A stretch of DNA of 36,073 nucleotides from a bacterium. Its GTDB lineage: Bacteria > Elusimicrobiota > Elusimicrobia > UBA1565 > UBA9628. The DNA is taken from positions 1-36,073 of the forward strand of contig JAJZQS010000019.1 in the NCBI GenBank assembly GCA_021806745.1, read 5' to 3'. Within the stretch, counting starts at the first letter, position 1. Each line of letters starts with the position of its first letter. The notes beneath the pieces are model-generated. The model saw only the letters and a program-made list of their open reading frames with translations. It had not been told where the DNA came from and searched no databases. A program made the position numbers and the translations under genes. Below, one piece after another: positions 16,128-25,138 of this stretch.

Positions 16128-17962
16128 CGGATCGCCCCCGCGGGCAGTATCTCGGGCGGCGGCGCCGGACGCGCGCCGGGCGCGGCCGGGCGCGGAGCGC
16201 GGGCGTCTTGCGCGTCGGCGAGGCCGAAGCGCGCGAGAATCATCCTCCGCGCGACCGGCGCGGCGCTGACGCCGCCGTGGCCGCCGTTGGCCACGAGCAC
16301 GGCCACCGCGATCTTGGCCGGCTCTCCCGGGCGCCCCGCGTAGACGATGAACCAGGCGTGATCTTTGCCGCCGGCGTTTTGCGCGGTGCCGGTCTTTCCC
16401 GCCACGACAAGGCCCGGCACGCGCGCGGATTTTCCGGTCCCCGAGGAAACGACGATCTCCATCGCCCGCTGGACCAAGTCCCACGCCCTGGGCGTGGCGT
16501 CGATCCGGGCCGAGAGCTCGGGGTGTTGGACGAAATCGGGACGGCCGTCGGCGTAGACGATGCGGCGTGTGAAGTGCGGACGCCAGACTTGCCCGCGATT
16601 GGCCAGCGCCGCCGTAACGACGGCCATCTGCAGCGGCGTCACCGTCAGTTCGCCTTGGCCGATCGACAAGTTCAGCGTGTCGCCGTCGTACCAGCCTTTG
16701 CCCTCCTTGCCGCGCTGGCGCGGGCCGAAGCGGTGCCCGGACTTTTCTCCGCGAAGGGAGATGTTGGTGCGCTCGCCGAGGCCGAACATCCGCTCGTAGC
16801 GCTCGATCTCCGCGCCGCCCGTCTTTAGACCCAGGTTGTAGAAGTAGACGTCGCAGGACTCCTCCAGGCCCTTGAACCAGCCGACGCGCCCGTGGCCCTT
16901 GTGAACCCAGCACTTGAAGCGCCGGTTGCCGAGCTGGTAGTAACCCGGGCAGAAATATTCCTCGTCGGGAGACGCGCCCTTGGCGAAGGCGGCCAGGCCG
17001 ACGATCGGCTTGAACGTCGAGCCGGGCGGATAGGTGCCGGCGATCGCGTTGTTGAACTCGGGGATGCCGGCCGACGGCCGCCCGGTCTTCGCATCGACCG
17101 AAAGCAGGGCGTTGGGATCGAAATCGGGCTGAGAGCTCATCGCCAGGATGTCGCCGTTGCGGGGATCGATCGCGACCGCCGCGCCGCGGCCGGTGACCGA
17201 TTCGCGCAGGCCCTCGTCGGCCGCGCGCTGAACGGCGGCGTCCAGCGTCAAGTAGACGTTGCTGCCGGCCTCCCAGGGGATGTTCTCGAGCTCGCGCTTG
17301 ATGCGGCCTTGCGCGTCCACCTCCATGCGCCGTCCGCCGTCGCGGCCGCGAAGATCGTCCTCGAACAGGGCTTCCAGGCCCATCTTGCCGATGCGCTGGT
17401 CGGCGCGGTAGCCGCGCGCCTTGAAGTTGCGCCACTCGCGAGGGCTCATCTTGCCCATGTAGCCGAGCAGGTGGCTGGCGAAGCGGCCGTATGGATAGTA
17501 GCGACGCGCCTCCTCGATGAGCACGATGCCCGGGTAGATCGTCTTGAGCTCCCAGAGCCGGAACGCGGTCGCCGGTGGAAGATTCTCGGCCAGGCGCGCG
17601 GCGGACTGGTCTCGTTCGGCCTGCTCGAGGGTCACGAGCAAATCGCCGGGGTCTTGGCCGAGCTGGCGGCCGAGCTCGCGTGCGAGCGGCTCCAGGTCCC
17701 GCCGGACGCGGTTCTTTCCGGGAAGGAATATCAAGGTGAACGCGCCGCGGTTTTCGGCCAGAACCTCGCCGTGGCGATCGTAGAAGCGCCCGCGTGGGGC
17801 GGTCTGGTAGATGATCTGAGAGCGATTGCGCTCGGCCGCGTCCCGGTAGTAGGCGGCGTCCAGGATTTGCAGTTGGGCCAGGCGCAGGCCCAAGACCACG
17901 CAGGCCGCGGAGATCACGCCCCAAAGAATCGACAGACGGCCGCGCGTCGAATCGGGCTTCAT
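16124..17962 (-). CDS. mrdA: Penicillin-binding protein 2 (transpeptidase of the elongasome)
   Basis: 612 residues from ATG 17962, overlapping the mreD stop (ATGA) with GGAGG upstream. A short cytoplasmic tail and one transmembrane helix (about residues 10-30) precede the PBP dimer domain (APRGRFYDRHGEVLAENRG, then YYPYGRFASHLLGYMG). The transpeptidase domain has PPGSTFK (active Ser near 314), ESCDVYFY as the SxN-type motif in its PBP2 form, and AGKTGTAQ near 521. It crosslinks the glycans made by RodA. The C-terminal 35 residues are Ala/Pro-rich and probably disordered. It is a likely beta-lactam (mecillinam-type) target. Confidence 0.95.
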   Translation of the reverse strand: MKPDSTRGRLSILWGVISAACVVLGLRLAQLQILDAAYYRDAAERNRSQIIYQTAPRGRFYDRHGEVLAENRGAFTLIFLPGKNRVRRDLEPLARELGRQLGQDPGDLLVTLEQAERDQSAARLAENLPPATAFRLWELKTIYPGIVLIEEARRYYPYGRFASHLLGYMGKMSPREWRNFKARGYRADQRIGKMGLEALFEDDLRGRDGGRRMEVDAQGRIKRELENIPWEAGSNVYLTLDAAVQRAADEGLRESVTGRGAAVAIDPRNGDILAMSSQPDFDPNALLSVDAKTGRPSAGIPEFNNAIAGTYPPGSTFKPIVGLAAFAKGASPDEEYFCPGYYQLGNRRFKCWVHKGHGRVGWFKGLEESCDVYFYNLGLKTGGAEIERYERMFGLGERTNISLRGEKSGHRFGPRQRGKEGKGWYDGDTLNLSIGQGELTVTPLQMAVVTAALANRGQVWRPHFTRRIVYADGRPDFVQHPELSARIDATPRAWDLVQRAMEIVVSSGTGKSARVPGLVVAGKTGTAQNAGGKDHAWFIVYAGRPGEPAKIAVAVLVANGGHGGVSAAPVARRMILARFGLADAQDARAPRPAAPGARPAPPPEILPAGAIR

Positions 17963-18429
17963 CGGGCCGGCCTCCGGTCCCACATCGCCGCGGCCGCGAC
18001 CGCGAGCGCCGCGTTGAGCGGCGGATTGGCCAGCGCCGCGATCCACCCCGGCCAGAGCGCCGTCCTCGCGAAGATCAAGCCCAGCGCCAGCCTCGCCAGC
18101 AGATACAGCCACGACAACAGGAACACCGCCACGGCCAGCGGCCCCGGCGCCTCCAGATCGACCTGGCGCCGAACCAGGCCCGCCGCGTAGCCGGCCAGCA
18201 TGTAGAGAAGCGCGTCGGCGCCGAACAAATCGGCACGCAAGACGTCCGAATAGAGTCCCCAAGTCCAGCCGAAGGGCACGGCAAGTCCGGCGCCGTCGCG
18301 TGCGGCGATGACCACGGTCAACGCGAGCAAAATCTGCGGCGAGCCGGCCCACGCGGGGGCGTGCGCGCTCCACCACCATTGCGCGAGCATCGCGCCCGCC
18401 CACAGCGCCGCCAAGCGCAGAAGGCTCAT
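17959..18429 (-). CDS. mreD: Rod shape-determining protein MreD
   Basis: 156 residues from ATG 18429, overlapping the mreC stop (ATGA); GGAGG lies in the end of mreC. A small integral membrane protein with about five hydrophobic helices. It has the weakly conserved MreD pattern of a first helix with Trp residues, then FGWTWGLYSDVLRADLFGADALLYMLAGYAAG in the middle, where the G-x-x-D motif is the most conserved part of the family. Position between mreC and mrdA makes the call firm. It stabilises the MreC/PBP2/RodA complex in the inner membrane. Confidence 0.9.
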   Translation of the reverse strand: MSLLRLAALWAGAMLAQWWWSAHAPAWAGSPQILLALTVVIAARDGAGLAVPFGWTWGLYSDVLRADLFGADALLYMLAGYAAGLVRRQVDLEAPGPLAVAVFLLSWLYLLARLALGLIFARTALWPGWIAALANPPLNAALAVAAAAMWDRRPAR

Positions 18430-19298
18430 CGCCGGACCTCCGCCTCGTCGGCCGACGGCGGGCCGCCTCCGGAGGAACGGGCGCGCAAGACGAGGACCTC
18501 CTGCAGCGAGGCGCCGTCCACCGCGGGGACGATCTCGGCCGACTGCGCGGACAGAAACGGGTCGCGCGGGTTGACGGACAAGACCCGGCCGACGAGAACG
18601 TCGGCGGGAAACGTCACGCTCGTCGGCGACGAGTAGACCTGGTCGCCGGGCACGATGCGCGCGTCGGAGTCGATGTAGTCCATGCGCAGCAGCGCGGGGT
18701 TCTGGCTCTGTCCCTGGACGAGGCCCTCGACGGTACCCGAGGACAGATAGGCCGCCACCGCCGAGCGTTCGTCGGTGAGCAGGAGAACGGTCGCCTCCCG
18801 GCGACTGACGTCGACGACGCGGCCCGCGGCCACGATCGTGTCGCTGCTGCGCGCCAGAACCGCGTCGTTGAGCGAGACGCCGTCGAGCGCGCCCGCGTCG
18901 ATCGTGAACGAACTATACCAGCGCATCGGGTCTCGCCCCATCACCCGCGCCCACAGGGGGTGCAGCGCCGGCGGCGTCTTCAGGCCCAGGGCGGCGCGCA
19001 AGCGGGCGTTCTCCTCGGCCAAACCGCGCGCGGACTGCTCAAGCCACGCATCGGAGCGCAGACGGTCGCGCAGACGGCGATTCTCGATGTCGGCGTTCAA
19101 AAGGTCCCGCACGCGCCCCGGCGCCTGGGCGATGCGCTCATAGCCCGCCTCGCCCTCGTAGGGGATCGGGTCGAGCACATAGGCCGCGCAGACCTTGAAG
19201 GCCCGCACGGGCGACGACAACGGCAAGGACAATAGGACCAGCGACACGGCCGCCAACGATCCGGCGGCGTAATGCGCGGCCCGAGATTCGCGTTGCAT
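18426..19298 (-). CDS. mreC: Rod shape-determining protein MreC
   Basis: 290 residues from ATG 19298. One transmembrane helix (about 10-32) follows a basic start, then a coiled coil (about 65-105, with NADIENRRLRDRL and EENARLRAALGL), then the two beta-barrel subdomains starting around VMGRDPMRWYSSFTIDAG. These are standard MreC features. It activates PBP2/RodA from the periplasmic side. The ribosome-binding site is weak: only CGGAA is present, and it is inside a small hairpin 4 nt before the start codon. The Gly/Pro-rich tail after about residue 270 is probably flexible. Confidence 0.93.
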   Translation of the reverse strand: MQRESRAAHYAAGSLAAVSLVLLSLPLSSPVRAFKVCAAYVLDPIPYEGEAGYERIAQAPGRVRDLLNADIENRRLRDRLRSDAWLEQSARGLAEENARLRAALGLKTPPALHPLWARVMGRDPMRWYSSFTIDAGALDGVSLNDAVLARSSDTIVAAGRVVDVSRREATVLLLTDERSAVAAYLSSGTVEGLVQGQSQNPALLRMDYIDSDARIVPGDQVYSSPTSVTFPADVLVGRVLSVNPRDPFLSAQSAEIVPAVDGASLQEVLVLRARSSGGGPPSADEAEVRR

Positions 19299-19302
19299 GC
19301 GT

Positions 19303-19318
19303 TCCGGATTCGTCCGGA
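19303..19318 (-). promoter_or_regulatory. Hairpin over the mreC ribosome-binding region
   Basis: A perfect 6-bp inverted repeat (TCCGGA on both sides) with a 4-nt loop ends 4 nt before the mreC ATG. It contains the only purine-rich stretch that could pair with 16S rRNA. It sits in the 72-bp mreB-mreC gap, the longest gap in the minus-strand run. A regulatory role is inferred from position only. Confidence 0.35.
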
Positions 19319-19370
19319 TGCGTCGCGACGACGGCGGAGAGGGCGGCGGCCCGACGACGGTGGGCCGGAC

Positions 19371-20420
19371 TTAAGAGCGGGCCCGGCCGGACGAGACGGA
19401 GTCCGATCCCCGGGCTTGGATGTAGTCGAGCTCGTCGAGGTATTTCCCCGTACCGAGCGCGACGCAGCTCAGCGGATCGGCGGCACGATGCACCGGGAGC
19501 TCGGTCTCCTGCCGGATGAGGTCGGGAAGACCTCTCAGCAGGGAACCGCCTCCCGCGAGCATGATGCCGCGGTCCACCAAATCAGCCGCCAACTCCGCCG
19601 GAGTCTCCTCCAGCGTGTTTTTGATGACGTCGAGGATCAACTGCACCGGCTCCATGAGAGCCTGGCGCACCTCCTCCGACGTGATGAGAACGGTCTTCGG
19701 AAGCCCGGTGGCTTGATCGCGCCCCTTGACCTCCATCGTCTTCTCTTCCTTCAGCGGGAAAACAGAGCCGATCTGGATCTTGACGTCCTCGGCCGTGGTC
19801 TCGCCGATGAGCAGGTTGTACTTGCGGCGGAAATGCACCATCACGGCTTCATCCATCTCGTCGCCCGCGATGTCGAGAGACTTGGACACGACCATCCCGC
19901 CCAGCGACACGATCGCCGTCTCGGTGGTGCCGCCGCCGATGTCGACGATGAAATTCCCGTGCGGCTCGGAGATGGGCAAATCCGCGCCGATCGCCGCGGC
20001 CATGGGCTCCTCGATCAAGTGGACCTTGCGCGCGCCCGCCTGGATCGCGGACTCTTGGACGGCGCGGCGCTCGACTTCGGTGATGCCCGAGGGGATTCCA
20101 ATGACCACGCGCGGGTGCAGGAGCGAGCGGCGGTTGTGCACCTTGCGGATGAAGTACTTGATCATCTCCTGAGTGACTTCGAAGTCGGCGATCACGCCGT
20201 TGCGAAGAGGCCGCACCGCGATGATCGTCGACGGGGTGCGGCCGAGCATGCGCTTGGCCTCCGCGCCGATGGCGAGCACCTCGCGGGTGTCCTTGTTGAT
20301 GGCGACGACCGACGGCTCCCGCAGCACGATCCCCTGGCCTTTGACGAAGACCAGGGTGTTGGCCGTGCCCAGGTCTATGCCCATGTCGTTGGAGAACAGG
20401 CTGAAGAAGAAATCGAGCAT
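19371..20420 (-). CDS. mreB: Cell shape-determining actin homologue MreB
   Basis: 349 residues from ATG 20420. The start gives a short hydrophobic amphipathic N-terminus ([11 protein letters not shown]), which in Gram-negative MreB binds the membrane. Actin-fold motifs follow: [12 protein letters not shown] (phosphate 1), [44 protein letters not shown] (phosphate 2), and [15 protein letters not shown] (adenosine). MreB filaments position the RodA/PBP2 synthase. The gene starts 7 bp after the rplQ stop, with no visible promoter or terminator between, so it appears co-transcribed with the ribosomal genes. The Shine-Dalgarno sequence is poor (CACGGGC). Confidence 0.97.
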   Translation of the reverse strand: MLDFFFSLFSNDMGIDLGTANTLVFVKGQGIVLREPSVVAINKDTREVLAIGAEAKRMLGRTPSTIIAVRPLRNGVIADFEVTQEMIKYFIRKVHNRRSLLHPRVVIGIPSGITEVERRAVQESAIQAGARKVHLIEEPMAAAIGADLPISEPHGNFIVDIGGGTTETAIVSLGGMVVSKSLDIAGDEMDEAVMVHFRRKYNLLIGETTAEDVKIQIGSVFPLKEEKTMEVKGRDQATGLPKTVLITSEEVRQALMEPVQLILDVIKNTLEETPAELAADLVDRGIMLAGGGSLLRGLPDLIRQETELPVHRAADPLSCVALGTGKYLDELDYIQARGSDSVSSGRARS

Positions 20421-20427
20421 GCCCGTG

Positions 20428-20775
20428 TCAGGAGACCAGCATGATCAAGCCGCGCTTGGCGTTGTCGCCCAGGCGCGGCTCCAGGCGCAAGATGCGCGTG
20501 TAGCCGCCGGGGCGCTGCGCGTAGCGCGGAGCGAGCACGTCGAAGAGCTTCTCGAAGACCATCTTGTCGTGGATTTGCCGCCGCACCATGAAGCGTTCGC
20601 CCTTCTTGGCGTGGGTGATCAGCTTCTCGGCGTAAGGGCGCAGTTCCTTGGCCTTCGCGATCGTCGTCTCGATGCGCTCGTGCTTGAACAGATTGACGGC
20701 CATGTTGCGCAGCATCGCGCGCCGGTGAGAACCGGTCACGCCGAGCTGGCGCCGTCCCAAAGTTTTCGATGCCAT
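20428..20775 (-). CDS. rplQ: 50S ribosomal protein bL17
   Basis: 115 residues from ATG 20775. Family features: [20 protein letters not shown] at the N-terminus, [26 protein letters not shown], and the end strand [25 protein letters not shown]. bL17 binds 23S rRNA near the exit tunnel. Last gene of the canonical alpha operon, 27 bp after rpoA. It is near the usual minimal length, without a C-terminal extension. Confidence 0.97.
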   Translation of the reverse strand: MASKTLGRRQLGVTGSHRRAMLRNMAVNLFKHERIETTIAKAKELRPYAEKLITHAKKGERFMVRRQIHDKMVFEKLFDVLAPRYAQRPGGYTRILRLEPRLGDNAKRGLIMLVS

Positions 20776-20802
20776 TGGAAAAAACTCCTCTCTGAATCCG
20801 CG

Positions 20803-21813
20803 TCAGGCGGCCTGGGTCACCTGCATACCCAGCGACAGCCCCATGTCCTTGAGGCGGTCCTTGATCTCATCGAGCGACTTCTTGCCGAAGTTCTTGACGG
20901 CCAGAAGCTCCTCGTCGCGCTTGCCGACGAGCTCGCCGATCGTGCGGATGCGGGCGACCTTCAGGCAGTTCGAGGCGCGGCTGGTCAACTCGATCATCTC
21001 GATGGGCTGATTGAGGATTTCACGCAGCTTCGGGTCCAAGCCCTCGGCGGTGATCATCGCCGGCGGCGCGTCCGCGCCGGATTCATCGGCGCTGATCGCG
21101 GTCTCGGCCTGCTGCTCCTCCTCGGGGATGAAGATGTTCAGCGACTCGCGCAGGAGCTTCGAGGACTGGATCAGCGCCTCCGCGGGGTTGAGCGAGCCGT
21201 CGGTCCAAATCTCGAGGATCAGGCGGTCGTAGTCGGTGACTTGGCCGACGCGTGCGTTCTCCACGTCGTAGTGCACCTTGGTCACCGGGGAAAACAGCGC
21301 GTCCACCGGCAGGGTGCCGGCGGCCCACTGGCCCTGCGCGCGAAGTTCCTCGGCGGGAACATAGCCGCGACCCTTGGAGATCTCGATTTCCATGTCGAGC
21401 TTTCCGCCGGCCTCCAGATGCGCGAGTACGAGGTCGCCGTTGACGATCTCGACGTTGTCGTTGACCGTGATGTCCTTGGCGCGGACCTCGCCTTCCTTGC
21501 CGACCTGGAGGTAGACGGTCTCCGGGCCGTTGGAGAAGAGCTTGACGCGCAGCTTTTTGAGGTTCAGGAGGATGTTCATCACGTCCTCCTTGACGCCGGG
21601 CAGGGCCTGGTATTCGTGCGTGACCTTCTCGATGCGCACCGAGGTCACCGCCGCGCCCTCCAGGCTCGACAGCAGCACGCGGCGCAGCGCGTTGCCCACG
21701 GTGTGGCCGTAGCCGCGCTCGTAGGGCTCGGCGACGAACTTCGCGTAACCGTCGGACATCGTCTTCTCGTCGACCGACAGCTTCTGCGGCAGGATCAGTT
21801 CTTTGTAGGCCAT
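20803..21813 (-). CDS. rpoA: DNA-directed RNA polymerase subunit alpha
   Basis: 336 residues from ATG 21813. The N-terminal assembly domain has GYGHTVGNALRRVLLSSLEGAAV and the CTD has ELTSRASNCLKVARIRTIGEL and NFGKKSLDEIKDRL. They are joined by an acidic/Ala-rich linker (about 230-255). The Arg and Asn that contact UP-element DNA in E. coli (R265, N268) are conserved, so promoter UP-element recognition is expected. Flanked by rpsD and rplQ as in most bacteria. The 52-bp gap upstream contains a bulged hairpin ending about 6 nt before the start. Confidence 0.98.
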   Translation of the reverse strand: MAYKELILPQKLSVDEKTMSDGYAKFVAEPYERGYGHTVGNALRRVLLSSLEGAAVTSVRIEKVTHEYQALPGVKEDVMNILLNLKKLRVKLFSNGPETVYLQVGKEGEVRAKDITVNDNVEIVNGDLVLAHLEAGGKLDMEIEISKGRGYVPAEELRAQGQWAAGTLPVDALFSPVTKVHYDVENARVGQVTDYDRLILEIWTDGSLNPAEALIQSSKLLRESLNIFIPEEEQQAETAISADESGADAPPAMITAEGLDPKLREILNQPIEMIELTSRASNCLKVARIRTIGELVGKRDEELLAVKNFGKKSLDEIKDRLKDMGLSLGMQVTQAA

Positions 21814-21819
21814 TCTCTT

Positions 21820-21839
21820 AAATCTCCGATGACGGATTT
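21820..21839 (-). promoter_or_regulatory. Bulged hairpin in the rpsD-rpoA gap
   Basis: In the transcript, AAATCCG pairs with CGG-A-(G)-ATTT across a 4-nt loop with a small bulge near the base, ending about 6 nt before the rpoA ATG and adjoining its AAGAGA ribosome-binding site. The stem is short and partly A-T. It could modulate rpoA translation or simply be spacer. Confidence 0.25.
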
Positions 21840-21865
21840 TTCACGGGCAAAGTATCATCCGCGAT

Positions 21866-22492
21866 TTATCGCGAGTAATACTCGATGATCAGCTGGTCGT
21901 TGATCGGGAAAGACATCTCGCCGCGCTCCGGGATACGCAGGAGCTTGGCGCTCAAATCCGCCTCGTTGAACTCCAGGAACGCGGGACGGTTGTTGAGCTT
22001 TTTGGCCGTGTCCAGGCTCAGCTTGACGCCCACGTTCTCCTTGAGCTTCGACGACAGCGAGACGGTCTCGCCGGCCCTGACCGTGTAGGACGGGATGTTG
22101 ACCGCGCGTCCCGCGACCTTGATGTGGCCGTGCTTGACGAGCTGGCGCGCGGTCTTGAGCGAGGTGGCCAAGCCCGCGCGGCGCACGATGTTGTCCAGGC
22201 GCAGCTCCAGCGAGCGCAGCAGATGGTCTCCGGAGGCCTCGCGGGCCTTCGACGCGTCGGCGACGCGCCGCTCGAACGGGCGCTCGTTCATCTGGATCAT
22301 CCGGCGCAGCTTCTGCTTCTCGCGCAGGCGAATCGAGTACGCCGAAGGTTTGCCGCGCTGCGGCTTGGCGATGCCGGGGCCGCCTTCGCGCTTCTCCATC
22401 ACGCACTTCGTGTAGCACTTGTCGCCCTTGAGGAACAGCTTCTGCTGTTCGCGGCGGCACAAACGGCAAACGGCGTCGGTATAGCGGGACAT
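21866..22492 (-). CDS. rpsD: 30S ribosomal protein uS4 (zinc-binding form)
   Basis: 208 residues from ATG 22492. The N-terminus carries four Cys in a CxxC...CxxxC arrangement (CRLC, CYTKC), the zinc-binding variant of uS4. The S4 RNA-binding domain follows with ELRLDNIVRRAGLATSLKTARQLVKHGHIKVAGR. It nucleates 16S rRNA folding and, in E. coli, represses its own operon; no S4 target pseudoknot was identified here. Located 4 bp after rpsK. Confidence 0.97.
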   Translation of the reverse strand: MSRYTDAVCRLCRREQQKLFLKGDKCYTKCVMEKREGGPGIAKPQRGKPSAYSIRLREKQKLRRMIQMNERPFERRVADASKAREASGDHLLRSLELRLDNIVRRAGLATSLKTARQLVKHGHIKVAGRAVNIPSYTVRAGETVSLSSKLKENVGVKLSLDTAKKLNNRPAFLEFNEADLSAKLLRIPERGEMSFPINDQLIIEYYSR

Positions 22493-22496
22493 CGAG

Positions 22497-22916
22497 TTAC
22501 ACCCTCCTGGCCTTCGGCGGACGGCAGCCGTTGTGCGGCAGCGGCGTCACGTCCTTCAAGCTGACGACGAGCAGTCCCGCCGAGCCCAGCGAGCGAACCG
22601 CGGTCTCGCGCCCCGGTCCGGGACCCTTGATGAAGACGGCCACCTGCTTGACGCCCATCTCGGCGGCCTTCTTGGCGACCTTTCCGGCGGTCACGCCCGC
22701 GGCGAACGGCGTGCCCTTCTTCGTGCCGCGGAAGCCCGAGCCTCCGGCCGTCGCCCAGGCCAGAACGTCGCCTCGGTCGTCGGTCAGCGTCACGATCGTG
22801 TTGTTGAAGGAACACTGGATGTGCACCTTCGCGAAGGACACGGACCTCCAGGCCTTCTTCCTGGGAGCCGGCGAAGGCGCGGCCTTCGGCGCGGCGGTCG
22901 TCTTCTCGTCAGCCAT
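22497..22916 (-). CDS. rpsK: 30S ribosomal protein uS11
   Basis: 139 residues from ATG 22916. Core motifs: [42 protein letters not shown] and [18 protein letters not shown], ending [16 protein letters not shown]. The first 20 or so residues are an Ala/Pro/Lys-rich extension that most uS11 proteins lack. It forms the platform of the 30S subunit with bS18 and bS21. Lies between rpsM and rpsD, the standard alpha-operon order. Confidence 0.97.
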   Translation of the reverse strand: MADEKTTAAPKAAPSPAPRKKAWRSVSFAKVHIQCSFNNTIVTLTDDRGDVLAWATAGGSGFRGTKKGTPFAAGVTAGKVAKKAAEMGVKQVAVFIKGPGPGRETAVRSLGSAGLLVVSLKDVTPLPHNGCRPPKARRV

Positions 22917-22943
22917 GATTCTTCTCTCCGTGATTGCCGAAAA

Positions 22944-23339
22944 TCAATTCTTGCCGGTCGCCGACGGGGCCTTGCCCACGCCCACCGTCTTGCGGCGGCC
23001 CCGACGGGTGCGCGCGTTGGTGCGGGTGCGCTGTCCGCGCGCGGGCAGGCTGCGGCGGTGGCGATGACCGCGGTAGGAGCCGATCTCGGTCAGGCGCTGC
23101 ATGTGCGCCTGCAGCTCGCGGCGCAATTCGCCCTCGACTTTGTATTCCTTGGTCAAGATCGTGTTGAGCAGACCGATCTGCTGCTCGGTCATGTCCTTGA
23201 CCCGGGTCTCGGGCTTGATGGAGCCGCTGAGCTTGCCCAGCACTTCCTTGGCCCGGGTCTTTCCGACGCCGTACAGATAGCACAGCGCCACGTCGATCCT
23301 CTTGTTCTTGGGCAAGTCCACTCCGGCCACACGCGCCAT
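22944..23339 (-). CDS. rpsM: 30S ribosomal protein uS13
   Basis: 131 residues from ATG 23339. Starts MARVAGVDLPKNKRI, has the helix-hairpin-helix YGVGKTRAKEVL, then SYRGHRHRRSLPARGQRTRTNARTRRG, the P-site tRNA-contacting tail region. The tail beyond about 120 is Lys/Gly-rich. It forms the head bridge to the 50S subunit. Upstream neighbours are rpmJ and infA, as in most bacteria. Confidence 0.97.
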   Translation of the reverse strand: MARVAGVDLPKNKRIDVALCYLYGVGKTRAKEVLGKLSGSIKPETRVKDMTEQQIGLLNTILTKEYKVEGELRRELQAHMQRLTEIGSYRGHRHRRSLPARGQRTRTNARTRRGRRKTVGVGKAPSATGKN

Positions 23340-23377
23340 ATCTCTTTTCTCCTGTGTTTCTGACTAAATGGTTCCGC

Positions 23378-23491
23378 TCAACCCTGACGCTGCTTGTGCT
23401 TGGGATTGGAGCACTGCACGCGCACGACGCCCGCGCGCTTGACGACCTTGCACTTCTGGCAAATGGGCTTGACGCTGGCTCTGACTTTCAT
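23378..23491 (-). CDS. rpmJ: 50S ribosomal protein bL36 (zinc-binding)
   Basis: 37 residues from ATG 23491, easily missed because of its size. It begins [15 protein letters not shown], continues [12 protein letters not shown] and ends [10 protein letters not shown]. The zinc ligands are CxxC, then Cys and His (CSNPKH), so this is the zinc-ribbon form. It stabilises 23S rRNA near the L7/L12 base. It sits between infA (4 bp gap) and rpsM (38 bp gap), the conserved position. Confidence 0.95.
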   Translation of the reverse strand: MKVRASVKPICQKCKVVKRAGVVRVQCSNPKHKQRQG

Positions 23492-23495
23492 CTCG

Positions 23496-23711
23496 TTACT
23501 CCCGATAGGTGATGCGTCCCCGGTTCAAATCGTACGGGGACAACTCGATGCGGACCTTGTCGCCGGGCAGGATCTTGATGTAGTGCATGCGCATCTTGCC
23601 GGAGATGTGGGCCAGCACGACTTTCCCGGGGGCGATCTCGACGCGGAACATCGCGTTGGGCAGCGCCTCCAGAATGTTTCCTTCCACTTCGATCTTCTCT
23701 TCTTTCGTCAT
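23496..23711 (-). CDS. infA: Translation initiation factor IF-1
   Basis: 71 residues from ATG 23711, whose start overlaps the map stop (ATGA). Motifs of the S1/OB fold: [20 protein letters not shown], then [36 protein letters not shown]. Length equals that of the family. IF-1 binds the 30S A site during initiation. The coupling to map mirrors the usual map-infA-rpmJ order. Confidence 0.97.
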   Translation of the reverse strand: MTKEEKIEVEGNILEALPNAMFRVEIAPGKVVLAHISGKMRMHYIKILPGDKVRIELSPYDLNRGRITYRE

Positions 23712-24487
23712 GAAATCTTCGCGTCGGGCAAAGTCAGGATGTCCGCGCCCTCCTCGGTCACGAGCACCGTGTGCTCGAAGTGCGCCGACAGCTTGCGGTC
23801 CTTGGTCACCGCGGTCCAGCCGTCGGAGAGGGTTTCCACTTCGATGCCGCCGGCGTTGACCATCGGCTCGATGGCGATGGTCATGCCCGACTTCAGGCGC
23901 GGACCTGTGCCGGGCTTGCCGAAGTTCGGAATCGGGGGCTCTTCGTGCAGCGCCCGGCCGATGCCGTGGCCGACGAAATCGCGCACGACGCCGTAGCCCG
24001 CGCCCTCGGCGTGCGTCTGCACGGCCGCGCCGATGTCGCCGACGCGCGCGCCGGCCTTGACCGCGGCGATGCCGCGCTCCAAGGATTCCCGCGTGACGCG
24101 CATCAAGCGCTCGGCTTCCGGCGAAACGCGGCCCACGCCGACGGTGACCGCGCAATCGCCGTAGAAGCGGTCGACGACCGCGCCGAAGTCCAGGCCCACG
24201 ATGTCTCCCTCGGCCAGCGCGCGCTTGTCGGAGGGGATTCCGTGCACGACCTCGTGGTTGATCGACACGCAGATCACGGCGGGAAATCCGTGGTAATTCA
24301 AGAAGGCGGGCTTGGCGCCGCGCTTCTTGAGCTCCTCGCGCGCGATGCTGTCGATCTCTCCGGTGGTCAAGCCCGGCGCCACGAGACCGCGCAGGCGCTC
24401 GAGGATGGCGCCGGCGACAGCACCCGCGCGGCGCATCGCGGCGATCTCCTCGCGTCCCTTGACCTCGACGGCTTTCTGCATGAACAT
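23708..24487 (-). CDS. map: Methionine aminopeptidase, type I
   Basis: 259 residues from ATG 24487; a TTG at 24493 overlapping the adk stop (TTGA) and an ATG at 24481 are alternatives. It removes the initiator Met. Metal ligands are all visible: Asp in [16 protein letters not shown] (two), His in GHGIG, Glu in IEPMV and Glu in FEHTV. The substrate-contacting His lies in [22 protein letters not shown]. Lies between adk and infA as is common in Gram-positive-type and many other spc operons. Confidence 0.96.
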   Translation of the reverse strand: MFMQKAVEVKGREEIAAMRRAGAVAGAILERLRGLVAPGLTTGEIDSIAREELKKRGAKPAFLNYHGFPAVICVSINHEVVHGIPSDKRALAEGDIVGLDFGAVVDRFYGDCAVTVGVGRVSPEAERLMRVTRESLERGIAAVKAGARVGDIGAAVQTHAEGAGYGVVRDFVGHGIGRALHEEPPIPNFGKPGTGPRLKSGMTIAIEPMVNAGGIEVETLSDGWTAVTKDRKLSAHFEHTVLVTEEGADILTLPDAKIS

Positions 24488-24489
24488 GG

Positions 24490-25137
24490 TCAACGGGCCT
24501 TGAGCGCGTCGATCTCGGCGGCGAGAGCGGCCTCGACTCGGTCCGGGTCGGCGGAAGCGTCGATCTCGCGCAGGATCTGCTCGCCCTTATAGTAGGCGAC
24601 CAACGGATGGGTCTGCAACTCGAAGACCATCAAGCGGCGCTCGGCCGTGGCCGTGGAGTCGTCCTCGCGCTGGATCAGCGCCGCGCCGCACTTGTCGCAG
24701 ACACCCTCGACTTTGGGGCGGCGGCTGATGACATTGTAGACCTCGCCGCACTTGGAGCAGATGCGCCGAGAGGTCATGCGTCGGATCGCCTCGGGCGTGG
24801 GCAGCGTCAGCGACAAAACGAGATCGACCTCCGCGCCGCCTCGGCGCAGGATGTCCGACAGACCGTGCGCCTGGTCGACCGTGCGCGGGAAGCCGTCGAG
24901 CAGGTATTTCCCGCCCGGCTGTATGCGGCCGGTCACCATCTCCAAGACCAGGCCGTCGGGCACGAGCTTGCCCGACTTCACGTAGCTCTCGGCCTTCTGG
25001 CCGAGCTCGGTCTTCTGAGCGATTTCCGCGCGGAAGATGTCGCCGGTGGCCAGGTACTGGTAGCCGTAGCGCTTGATCAGGCGCTGGGACTGGGTGCCTT
25101 TGCCGGAGCCGGGAGCGCCGAGGAGGATGACGATCAT
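24490..25137 (-). CDS. adk: Adenylate kinase with zinc-type LID
   Basis: 215 residues from ATG 25137, 1 bp after the secY stop. It interconverts ATP + AMP and 2 ADP. Walker [10 protein letters not shown] at residues 7-15, the AMP-binding ATGD and DGFPRT, and a long LID (about 125-160) carrying two CxxC pairs (CSKC, CDKC), typical of zinc-binding adenylate kinases. Its position secY-adk-map is the standard order. Confidence 0.97.
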   Translation of the reverse strand: MIVILLGAPGSGKGTQSQRLIKRYGYQYLATGDIFRAEIAQKTELGQKAESYVKSGKLVPDGLVLEMVTGRIQPGGKYLLDGFPRTVDQAHGLSDILRRGGAEVDLVLSLTLPTPEAIRRMTSRRICSKCGEVYNVISRRPKVEGVCDKCGAALIQREDDSTATAERRLMVFELQTHPLVAYYKGEQILREIDASADPDRVEAALAAEIDALKAR

Positions 25138-25138
25138 C

